Source of the DNA: Treponema sp.
Lineage (GTDB): Bacteria > Spirochaetota > Spirochaetia > Treponematales > Treponemataceae
DNA: 5,048 nucleotides
Assembly (NCBI GenBank): GCA_016293915.1
Contig: JAEDCY010000082.1
Location: forward strand, 1-5,048
Direction of reading: 5' to 3'
Shown in pieces: positions 1 to 5,000 of this stretch (positions within the stretch are counted from its first letter, which is position 1; each line of letters begins with the position of its first letter). The position numbers were made by a program, and so were the translations under genes. The notes beneath the pieces are model-generated. The model saw nothing but the letters and a program-made list of their open reading frames with translations, ran no database searches and had not been told where the DNA came from.

Positions 1-2
1 TT

Positions 3-89
3 AACGGTTGGGAACATGAAGAAAAGGATGTTATTCCATGTTTCGAAACATACGGCGATACTATGGATGTTTATATTGCTTGTAAATAA
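3..89 (+). CDS. C-terminal end of a gene starting left of the window; possible methyltransferase
   Basis: An open frame enters from the left edge and ends at TAA 87-89, giving 28 residues that finish CFETYGDTMDVYIACK. The composition (aromatics, acidic residues, a closing hydrophobic strand DVYIA followed by a lysine) looks like the true end of a folded cytosolic protein. A closing strand of this kind is common in class I SAM-dependent methyltransferases, but too little is present to assign a family and no motif can be checked. It is the only plus-strand gene I can support, and it converges on the small minus-strand gene 70 bases away. The reality of the frame is moderately likely; the function is a guess. 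Confidence 0.45.
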   Translation, partial: NGWEHEEKDVIPCFETYGDTMDVYIACK

Positions 90-129
90 ATCTATGTGAT
101 AATGGGGAGCTCCATCGGAATCTAGATTT
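88..129. repeat. Inverted repeat in the spacer after the first gene
   Basis: AAATCTA (88-94) is matched by TAGATTT (123-129). Inside lies ATGG (102-105) opposite CCAT (112-115), overlapping the perfect 8-base palindrome GGAGCTCC (106-113). The arms could fold into a stem of 7 pairs with an inner hairpin. No T-run follows on either strand, so it does not look like a classical intrinsic terminator, although it sits between two convergent genes where a two-way terminator would be expected. Its role is unknown. Confidence 0.35.
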
Positions 130-159
130 CTGTGTAAGTTCTCCCGACATTTTCGGTGA

Positions 160-429
160 TTATTTGTCCTTTTTAATAGGATGCCGGATTACCGTTTTCT
201 GTTTATCACGAGTAGTTTTTCTTGGATTAGATAAATAGATTTCATGGTGCAAACTAATATCGCCCAAACCATTAGCACAACCATTTTTTTCAATTGAAGA
301 TGCCAGTAACGACAATATCTGCAATTGCTCAAAAATATTCAATTTAGGGATTATAGTTTTTATCAATTCAAAGTTATTATTCATAACGACATGGCTTGAA
401 CAACCATAAGCAACAGAAGGACTTGCCAC
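160..429 (-). CDS. Small hypothetical protein, helical N-terminal half and basic tail
   Basis: This frame encodes 89 residues from a GTG codon at 427-429 to TAA at 160-162. I do not recognise the family. Residues 16-50 (MNNNFELIKTI to about KNG) look like two amphipathic helices with regularly spaced Leu and Ile. The last 25 residues are rich in Lys and Arg (KTTRDKQKTVIRHPIKKDK). Small helical proteins of this size are often antitoxins or DNA-binding partners, but no partner toxin is visible. The start is uncertain. GTG 429 has AGGA about nine bases upstream. An internal ATG at 382-384 (giving 74 residues from MNNNF) has no clear ribosome site, but is overlapped by the stop of a short upstream frame. 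The gene lies 52 bases downstream of the lipoprotein gene on the same strand and could be cotranscribed. Confidence 0.5.
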   Translation of the reverse strand: MASPSVAYGCSSHVVMNNNFELIKTIIPKLNIFEQLQILSLLASSIEKNGCANGLGDISLHHEIYLSNPRKTTRDKQKTVIRHPIKKDK

Positions 430-442
430 ACATAAATTTCCT

Positions 443-471
443 GAAATTTTTGACTTGTCATAAAAATTTTC
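443..471 (-). terminator. AT-rich hairpin after the lipoprotein gene, weak terminator candidate
   Basis: TGAC (451-454) and GTCA (457-460) pair around a 2-base loop. The stem continues with TTTT (447-450) against AAAA (462-465) and then AAA against TTT, with two one-base bulges. It starts about ten bases after the lipoprotein stop and ends just before the start of the next gene. It has little GC and no clean T-run on the minus strand, so termination would be weak. It could instead shape translation of the small downstream gene. Confidence 0.3.
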
Positions 472-481
472 TTTGGCTCAT

Positions 482-1702
482 TTAATGATTCTGTGCAATA
501 CGGAAACCGAATGCAAGCCCAACTAAAGCACCGCCTTTGTTTCCGGAACAGCGTGAACCTACGATTTCATTTAAATGGTCTCCGCCCCTAAGTCCTCGTG
601 CGGTAGAAAATTTATAAACTGAACCGTAAGGAACATCGTAGTCAAAACACCATTCAGGAACATTTCCGCTCATGTCGAAAAATCCTAAATGATTTGGAAG
701 TTTTCCACCTGAAAGATGCATTCTTCTTCCAGAGATGGATTTTCCTGTTTTTGCTGAAAGCGTTGTGTTTGTATCATCTTGTCCTGTGTAAGTTTTTGAA
801 GGTCCGTCTGAAGCGCTGTTTTGCCTTTGCCAGCAATATTCGTTTTGTTTTGAAGACAAAGTAAACGATAATCCGTTCATTAATTCTGTGGCTGTTGTTT
901 TAATTGCAGAACCAGTTTCATCTCCAGAAACATTTCTTCCAGAAATTGCAGTTGCATCAAGGCGCTTTCGTGCAGCATATTCCCATTCTTTTACATAAGG
1001 AAGCCTGAAACCGTTTGCATTTGTGTTTACATAGGGATTGTCAACTTCTCCCGGTTCTATCGTATAATTTTTTAAATCATTTAAAGCAACTCCGGTTGAA
1101 TCTCTTAAAGGTGTTTTAAAATCTTTATCTGTGCAGTAAACTGGTTCAAGACCTTTCATTTCGCTTAATGCATTGCACCATACCATTACATCGCGCCAGG
1201 TAAGACGGCAAACAGGCATTTCAACAAGTTTTGGTTCTGCTCCTGGTTCTGACATATTTTTTTCTTTTTCAACTTCGCCAAAAACTCCTTCTACGCCTTT
1301 GTTTACAATCGTGTAGCCGTTGTTTTCTGCCCATTTTAAAACTTCATACCAGGTGTTGTAACTTGTTTCGTACATTGCAAGGCGGAACGGTTTTACATTC
1401 GTCGTGTAGGGAACTTCAAGTAAATCTTCGCCTAAAATAATTGAGTCTGAGGTTCTTCCATCGATGAAAGAAATGTCAATCATCGTGAAATTGGCATCTG
1501 TATTGCTGAAAGTTACGGTTTGCTTTTCTGTTTTGATAATAGGCCCTGGTGTTTTGGAATCTTCTTCAGAACTGCTTTCAGAATCTGAAGAGCCAGATGT
1601 GATTTGACCTGATTGTTGATTAGTATTTGTTTCTACAGTACAGCCTGAAAAAATTAGAAGAATTGAAATAAATAAAGTTGAAAAGTGTTTAAAATTTTTC
1701 AT
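482..1702 (-). CDS. SUMF1/FGE-domain (C-type-lectin-like) lipoprotein, spirochaete type
   Basis: This gene encodes a 406-residue exported lipoprotein. Residues 1-21 form a signal peptide: MKNFKH, a hydrophobic stretch, then the lipobox FSGC with the lipidated Cys21. Residues about 28-55 are a Ser/Glu/Asp-rich linker. The SUMF1 (formylglycine-generating-enzyme-like) domain fills the rest. It shows MYETSYNTWYEVLKWA (110-125), CRLTWRDVMVWCNALSEMKG (165-184), NANGFRLPYVKEWEYAARKR (228-247), LGFFDMSGNVPEWCFD (339-354), RGLRGG (369-374) and the closing GFR (399-401). True FGE has two catalytic cysteines shortly after the RGG motif. Here the equivalent positions read DHLNEIVGS, with only Cys385 nearby, so sulfatase activation is unlikely. 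A binding or structural role at the cell envelope fits better. I prefer ATG 1700-1702 over the in-frame GTG 1706-1708, because that GTG is part of the Shine-Dalgarno sequence. The domain call is firm; the biological role is unknown. Confidence 0.9.
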   Translation of the reverse strand: MKNFKHFSTLFISILLIFSGCTVETNTNQQSGQITSGSSDSESSSEEDSKTPGPIIKTEKQTVTFSNTDANFTMIDISFIDGRTSDSIILGEDLLEVPYTTNVKPFRLAMYETSYNTWYEVLKWAENNGYTIVNKGVEGVFGEVEKEKNMSEPGAEPKLVEMPVCRLTWRDVMVWCNALSEMKGLEPVYCTDKDFKTPLRDSTGVALNDLKNYTIEPGEVDNPYVNTNANGFRLPYVKEWEYAARKRLDATAISGRNVSGDETGSAIKTTATELMNGLSFTLSSKQNEYCWQRQNSASDGPSKTYTGQDDTNTTLSAKTGKSISGRRMHLSGGKLPNHLGFFDMSGNVPEWCFDYDVPYGSVYKFSTARGLRGGDHLNEIVGSRCSGNKGGALVGLAFGFRIAQNH

Positions 1703-1704
1703 AT

Positions 1705-1712
1705 TCACCTGC
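1705..1712 (-). promoter_or_regulatory. Ribosome binding site that decides the lipoprotein start
   Basis: On the minus strand the sequence reads GCAGGTGA followed by AT and then ATG. AGGTGA resembles the Shine-Dalgarno consensus, and the ATG at 1700-1702 follows at a short but workable distance. The upstream in-frame GTG (1706-1708) lies inside this motif and has no ribosome site of its own. The 406-residue form is therefore more likely than the 408-residue form. Confidence 0.6.
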
Positions 1713-1773
1713 TTTTGTTTATTGTAAAATCTTGAGAATTCTATTTATTAGCAGAATTTTTATCCTGATTAAG

Positions 1774-1779
1774 ATTATA
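1774..1779 (-). promoter_or_regulatory. Candidate promoter (-10 box) of the lipoprotein gene
   Basis: The minus strand carries a perfect TATAAT here, about 70 bases upstream of the preferred start, preceded by an A-rich stretch. No good TTGACA-like box lies 16-18 bases further upstream; the nearest is TGCAAA. The long A/T tracts above it, including ten T in a row on the plus strand at 1807-1816, could act as an UP element. In such AT-rich DNA a chance TATAAT is not rare. Confidence 0.4.
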
Positions 1780-1944
1780 TTCTTTTTTCATGGATTTTTG
1801 CATAAATTTTTTTTTTAATAATTAATCACATTTTTTTCAAAATACAATGGATTTATTCATTCCTTAAGAAAATTAATTGTATTAACTTGTGTTAAATCAA
1901 ATCTACAAAAACAGTCTATTCTATACGAGGAGTTGCGTTTAAGG

Positions 1945-1986
1945 CGATGACCATATAGAAGTATTCCAAAATACTAATGGTTATTG
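1945..1986 (+). other. Long bipartite hairpin, structured RNA or recognition site
   Basis: The outer arm CGATGACCAT (1945-1954) pairs with ATGGTTATTG (1977-1986), with eight Watson-Crick and two G-U pairs. The inner arm AGTATT (1960-1965) pairs perfectly with AATACT (1970-1975) around the loop CCAA. The two G-U pairs hold only for the plus-strand transcript; on the minus strand they become C-A mismatches. This points to a plus-strand RNA, or to single-stranded DNA of that polarity. It could be part of a leader or attenuator, or of a mobile-element site such as a transfer origin. I cannot choose between these. Confidence 0.5.
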
Positions 1987-2015
1987 ACTAAACGGCGGCT
2001 GATGTATAAACAGAC

Positions 2016-2056
2016 AGAGCAGTATCGCTTAATTGCGGTACTGCTCTTGTTTTATT
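2016..2056 (+). terminator. Strong plus-strand intrinsic terminator or attenuator
   Basis: AGAGCAGTATCGC (2016-2028) pairs with GCGGTACTGCTCT (2035-2047) over 13 pairs, one of them U-G, around the loop TTAATT. It is followed at once by TGTTTTATT (2048-2056). The wobble pair and the T-run both favour the plus strand. Read this way it stops transcription heading towards the 3' end of galT. No plus-strand gene lies upstream inside the window to justify it, so it may belong to an unannotated leader RNA or be a remnant of a mobile element. It could also shield the gal genes from antisense transcription. Confidence 0.7.
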
Positions 2057-2079
2057 GAGGGGGTAGTACAACCCCTCAA
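2055..2079. repeat. Inverted repeat TTGAGGGG/CCCCTCAA
   Basis: TTGAGGGG (2055-2062) and CCCCTCAA (2072-2079) form a perfect 8-base stem with a 9-base loop. It directly abuts the T-run of the preceding terminator. Neither strand has a T-run after it, so it is not a simple terminator by itself. Confidence 0.5.
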
Positions 2080-2084
2080 AACGG

Positions 2085-2122
2085 CGAAGTCAAGGCTTTA
2101 AGCGTTAGCGTGCCTTGACTCG
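2085..2122 (-). terminator. Hairpin spanning the galT stop codon, possible gal operon terminator
   Basis: AGTCAAGGC (2088-2096) and GCCTTGACT (2112-2120) are perfect inverted arms. CG on each side extends the stem past one bulged base. The loop (2097-2111) contains the galT stop codon, TAA at 2098-2100. On the minus strand the stem is followed within a few bases by GTTTTG, a poor T-run, so it would be a weak terminator of the gal transcript. The right arm codes the galT tail residues near ESRHANA. Confidence 0.4.
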
Positions 2123-3621
2123 ACGTATTCATTGATGCTTGTAATAAATTCCTTAAATGCTTTTTGTCCGTTCTCATTCCTTTTGAACACACCTGCATCT
2201 TCAAGCACTTCAAGAAATGCCTTTCCGATTTCATCTTCGATAATTGATTTTGCATTGTCTTTATTAAAATCAGGATGACGTTTCAAAATATCTTCTGCCC
2301 ACTGCGCATGCTGTATAAGTTCAGGATATGCATTAAGATTTTCTCCGTTTAGCATTGCTGTTTCAAGCATATTTATTTCCTTTGCCAGTCTTGCAGGAAG
2401 CACAGCAAGTCCCATAACCTCAATCAGACCGATGTTTTCTTTCTTGATATGATGAAGCGACGGATTTGGATGATATACGCCAAGAGGACGTTCCTCTGTC
2501 GTGATATTGTTTCTGAGTACGAGGTCGCACTCGTAAACATTGCCGTTTTTTCTTGCAATAGGAGTAATTGTGTTGTGCGGTTCTCCATCTGTTTCAGCAA
2601 AGATGAACACGCCTTCATCGGAGTACCCTCTCCATTTGGCAAGAATATCAGCACAGCATTTCGACAGCTGCTTTCTGTCCTCGGACGCAACACGGATAAC
2701 CGACATAGGCCATTTCACAATCCCTGCTTTTACAGCTGGGTAAGCCTTTATTTCAAACTCGGTTTCAATGGGTGCTTTTGCCATTGCAAAGGTGTAATTT
2801 CCGCCCTGAAAATGTTCATGACTGAGTATAGATCCGCCGACAATCGGCAAATCCGCATTGGAGCCTACAAAATAGTGCGGAAGATAATCCACAATATCAA
2901 ACAGCTTTTCAAACACCTCATCATCAATTTTCATCGGGATATGTTTTTCGTTAAACACAATACAATGTTCGTTGTAATAACCGTAAGGCGAATACTGCAA
3001 CTGCCATTTTTCATTGTTCACGGTTAAAGGAACGGGACGAAGATTTTGTCTTGCAGGGTGTGTTGCGTGACCAGCGAAACCTGCATTTTCGGGACAGAGC
3101 TGACATTCAGGATAAGCTGACACTTTCTGTGTTTTTGCCGCAGCAATGTCACGGGGGTCTTTTTCGGGCTTGGAGCAATTTATTGTAATGTCAAGTCTGC
3201 CGTACTCGCAGTTATAAGTCCATTTCAGGTCTTTCTCAATTCGTCCTGTACGGACATAATTCAGATTTTTGCTGAAGTCAAAATACCAATCGGTAGCTTC
3301 CTTTGGATTTACTGCATAACGCTTATTGAACTCAGCAACAACTTCTCTTGGCATAGGAGTCAGAATACCCATAAGCTTTGTATCAAACAAATCACGTGAA
3401 TTCGATGTGTCGTTGATAATATTATTCTCACAAGCATAGTCAATCATCGGAGCGAGAATTTCATCAATAGTTTCATTGCGGTATTCTGTATTATTACTTT
3501 CCCAATCGGTAAGCTTCAAAGCTTCCATAAGCTGATTACGGACAACATAGATATCGTCGTTTGTTATAAGCTCCTTTTTTATTGCATAGTCAATAAGCTT
3601 TTGTACATCATTGCAAATCAT
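2098..3621 (-). CDS. galT: Galactose-1-phosphate uridylyltransferase, class II (GalT)
   Basis: The 507-residue cytosolic enzyme exchanges galactose 1-phosphate with UDP-glucose to give UDP-galactose and glucose 1-phosphate. The length and the opening MICNDVQKLIDYAIKKELI match the long class II GalT of Firmicutes rather than the roughly 350-residue E. coli type. Visible landmarks are the CQLC pair (173-176), GHATHPARQNLRPVPL (184-199), the nucleotidyl-transfer histidine motif SHEH (267-270, in GGSILSHEHFQGG), HNTITPIAR (349-357) and the class II block HHIKKENIGLIEVMGLAVLP (390-409). ATG 3619-3621 has a G-rich ribosome site seven bases upstream that overlaps the galE stop. The gene is the last of the gal operon. 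The C-terminus runs on past the FITSI that would suit a normal family ending into NEYVESRHANA, coded partly by a hairpin arm. That tail may come from fused flanking DNA. The enzyme otherwise looks intact. Confidence 0.95.
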   Translation of the reverse strand: MICNDVQKLIDYAIKKELITNDDIYVVRNQLMEALKLTDWESNNTEYRNETIDEILAPMIDYACENNIINDTSNSRDLFDTKLMGILTPMPREVVAEFNKRYAVNPKEATDWYFDFSKNLNYVRTGRIEKDLKWTYNCEYGRLDITINCSKPEKDPRDIAAAKTQKVSAYPECQLCPENAGFAGHATHPARQNLRPVPLTVNNEKWQLQYSPYGYYNEHCIVFNEKHIPMKIDDEVFEKLFDIVDYLPHYFVGSNADLPIVGGSILSHEHFQGGNYTFAMAKAPIETEFEIKAYPAVKAGIVKWPMSVIRVASEDRKQLSKCCADILAKWRGYSDEGVFIFAETDGEPHNTITPIARKNGNVYECDLVLRNNITTEERPLGVYHPNPSLHHIKKENIGLIEVMGLAVLPARLAKEINMLETAMLNGENLNAYPELIQHAQWAEDILKRHPDFNKDNAKSIIEDEIGKAFLEVLEDAGVFKRNENGQKAFKEFITSINEYVESRHANA

Positions 3622-3628
3622 ACTTTCG

Positions 3629-3634
3629 CCCCCT
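3629..3634 (-). promoter_or_regulatory. galT ribosome binding site overlapping the galE stop
   Basis: The minus strand reads AGGGGG, seven bases before the galT ATG. The first two bases, AG, are the last two of the galE TAG. It is a G-rich variant of the Shine-Dalgarno sequence. The 11-base gap and the overlap suggest that galT translation is coupled to galE. Confidence 0.5.
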
Positions 3635-4625
3635 ATTTTTCGTCATAACCATTCGGATGATTCTTATGCCAGTTCCATGCACTTGAAATGATTTCTTCAA
3701 GGCTGTCATGAACAGGTTTCCAGCCAAGGATTTTCTTTGCTTTTTCGCTTGATGCAACAAGTCTTGCAGGGTCGCCTGCACGACGTGAAGATTCAGTTGC
3801 AGGAATCGGATGACCAGTAACTTTTCTTGCTGTTTCTATAACTTCACGAACGGAGTAGCCTACGCCGTTTCCGAGGTTGAAAATGTCGCTCTCGCCGCCA
3901 TTGTTGAGGTACTGTACAGCAAGAATATGAGCCTGTGCAAGGTCGGTAACGTGGATATAGTCACGGATACAAGTTCCGTTTGGAGTGTCGTAATCAGTGC
4001 CGTAAATGGAGATTGTTTCACGCTTGCCATTGGGCACTTGCAGAATAAGCGGAATAAGATGACTTTCAGGGTTGTGTGCCTCGCCGATTGTGCCGCTTTC
4101 ATCAGCACCGCAAGCGTTGAAGTAACGGAGAGAAACGTATCTCAGACCGTGAGCTTCGGCTGTCCACTTGAACATTTTCTCCATAGCAAGCTTTGTTTCT
4201 CCGTATGGGTTTGTCGGACAGGTTCTGTCGGTTTCAAGAATAGGAATATTCTCGGGTTCGCCGTATGTAGCGGCTGTTGAAGAAAATACTATTTTATCCA
4301 CATTATTCTTCACCATTGCTTCGAGAAGCACTTTAGTGCCATAAAGATTGTTGTCGTAATATTTCAGCGGATTTGTAACGCTCTCGCCAACGAGGGAGTA
4401 AGCCGCAAAGTGAATTACAGCGTCAATCTTTTCCTGATGAAAAAGATTATCAAGAAAATCCGAGTCACGAAGGTCTCCTTTGTAGAATTTTGCCCCTTCG
4501 GGAATCGCCTTACGATATCCCGTAACAAGATTATCTGCTATAACAACTTCGTTTCCTGCTTTTACAAGTTCAAGTGCGGTATGTGAGCCGATATAGCCTG
4601 CTCCACCAAGTACCAATATACGCAT
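3633..4625 (-). CDS. galE: UDP-glucose 4-epimerase (GalE)
   Basis: The 330-residue cytosolic enzyme interconverts UDP-galactose and UDP-glucose using tightly bound NAD, closing the Leloir cycle with GalT. It is an extended short-chain dehydrogenase. Visible features are the NAD-binding GGAGYIGSH (7-15, G7-G10-G13), the acidic residue D31 after the second strand, FAAYSLVGESV (73-83), the catalytic Thr117 in FSSTAATYGE, the Tyr141-x3-Lys145 pair in NPYGETK, SLRYFNACGA (165-174), RDYIHVTDLA (221-230) and RRAGDPA (281-287). The length is normal for bacterial GalE, and no key residue is missing. The ATG at 4623-4625 has an excellent AAGGAGG upstream, inside the end of galK. The gap to the galK stop is 2 bases and to galT 11 bases, so the three genes form one operon. 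Besides galactose use, GalE could supply UDP-galactose for surface polysaccharide. Confidence 0.96.
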   Translation of the reverse strand: MRILVLGGAGYIGSHTALELVKAGNEVVIADNLVTGYRKAIPEGAKFYKGDLRDSDFLDNLFHQEKIDAVIHFAAYSLVGESVTNPLKYYDNNLYGTKVLLEAMVKNNVDKIVFSSTAATYGEPENIPILETDRTCPTNPYGETKLAMEKMFKWTAEAHGLRYVSLRYFNACGADESGTIGEAHNPESHLIPLILQVPNGKRETISIYGTDYDTPNGTCIRDYIHVTDLAQAHILAVQYLNNGGESDIFNLGNGVGYSVREVIETARKVTGHPIPATESSRRAGDPARLVASSEKAKKILGWKPVHDSLEEIISSAWNWHKNHPNGYDEK

Positions 4626-4627
4626 AA

Positions 4628-4981
4628 TTACATTTCCTCCTTAGTAATTTCTATACCGCCTACAGGACGGATTTTCATTTTTGTACAAGATTTTTTTCCG
4701 AAAATCCTGTTCATTTCATTGATATAGTCATCAACAAGACCAACGGGAACGAATGCCTGAATTGTTCCTGCAAAACCGCCGCCGTGTACTCTTACTGCTC
4801 CGCTATTGCCAAGAAATCTTCTGCTGAGCATAACAGCAAGGGTTATTGCCTGATTTTCAGGGTCGGAGCAGGAATAATGATTCTGAAGATACGCTTCTGA
4901 AGAACGCCCCGACTGCCTTACAAGCTCAAGGAAGTATTCAAAGTTTCCGTCTTTCAAAGCAGAAGCCAAGATGGAAAACAA
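4628..4981 (-). pseudogene. galK: Galactokinase, C-terminal fragment (5' end missing)
   Basis: Galactokinase phosphorylates galactose to galactose 1-phosphate, the substrate of the neighbouring GalT. Only about 115 residues are present, against roughly 390-430 for the whole enzyme. They carry the GHMP-kinase C-terminal signature VHGGGFAGTIQAF (65-77) and the typical GRSSEAYLQNHYS (25-37) and IRPVGGIEI (104-112) segments. The substrate-binding GRVNxIGEHxDY motif and the phosphate-binding glycine-rich loop are absent. The frame can be opened at a TTG (4979-4981), but it has no ribosome site. The codons before it (FNTPFLT) do not look like galactokinase and meet a TGA at 5003-5005. The other two frames also contain stops, so a simple frameshift does not explain the loss. 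The fragment cannot be active. Its end still supplies the galE ribosome site. Confidence 0.88.
4636..4642 (-). promoter_or_regulatory. galE ribosome binding site inside the galK end
   Basis: The minus strand reads AAGGAGG, a full Shine-Dalgarno match, ten bases before the galE ATG and within the last codons of galK. The spacing is slightly long but normal. It confirms the galE start and the operon arrangement. Confidence 0.75.
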
Positions 4982-5000
4982 GGTTAAAAATGGCGTATTG

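Larger units (their letters stand above)
1709..2097. other. Intergenic region between the lipoprotein gene and galT, two-part composition
   Basis: No convincing coding sequence is present on either strand. From 1709 to about 1915 the DNA is extremely AT-rich, with homopolymer runs, and holds the candidate lipoprotein promoter. From about 1920 the composition becomes balanced and four inverted repeats follow closely, up to and across the galT stop codon. The sharp change suggests that two different sequences are joined near 1915-1925. No promoter for plus-strand transcription was found that I would defend. Confidence 0.6.

Noticed and set aside
143..155. Small hairpin CCGA/TCGG as a terminator for the first or second gene
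   Set aside because: The stem has only four pairs, with no adjoining T-run on the minus strand and only a distant one on the plus strand.
1231..1440. Plus-strand hydrophobic frame opposite the lipoprotein gene
   Set aside because: It is antisense to conserved SUMF1-domain codons, and its Leu/Arg/Cys composition is typical of a reversed reading of such codons.
1807..1816. Run of ten T as a plus-strand terminator
   Set aside because: No GC-containing stem precedes it. It lies in very AT-rich upstream DNA and is better seen as promoter-region composition.
1887..1926. Plus-strand promoter driving the hairpin block (TTGTGT with TATTCT or CTATAC)
   Set aside because: The spacings between the candidate -35 and -10 boxes do not fit 16-18 bases, and AT-rich DNA gives many such partial matches.
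2449..3027. Long plus-strand open frame opposite galT (192 codons)
   Set aside because: It is antisense to a well-supported class II GalT, its product has a random, Cys/Phe/Ile-rich composition, and it has no ribosome site. It is a shadow of galT codon bias.
3810..4280. Plus-strand open frame opposite galE (156 codons)
   Set aside because: It lies wholly inside galE, where all catalytic motifs are intact. It is a shadow frame with no recognisable domain.
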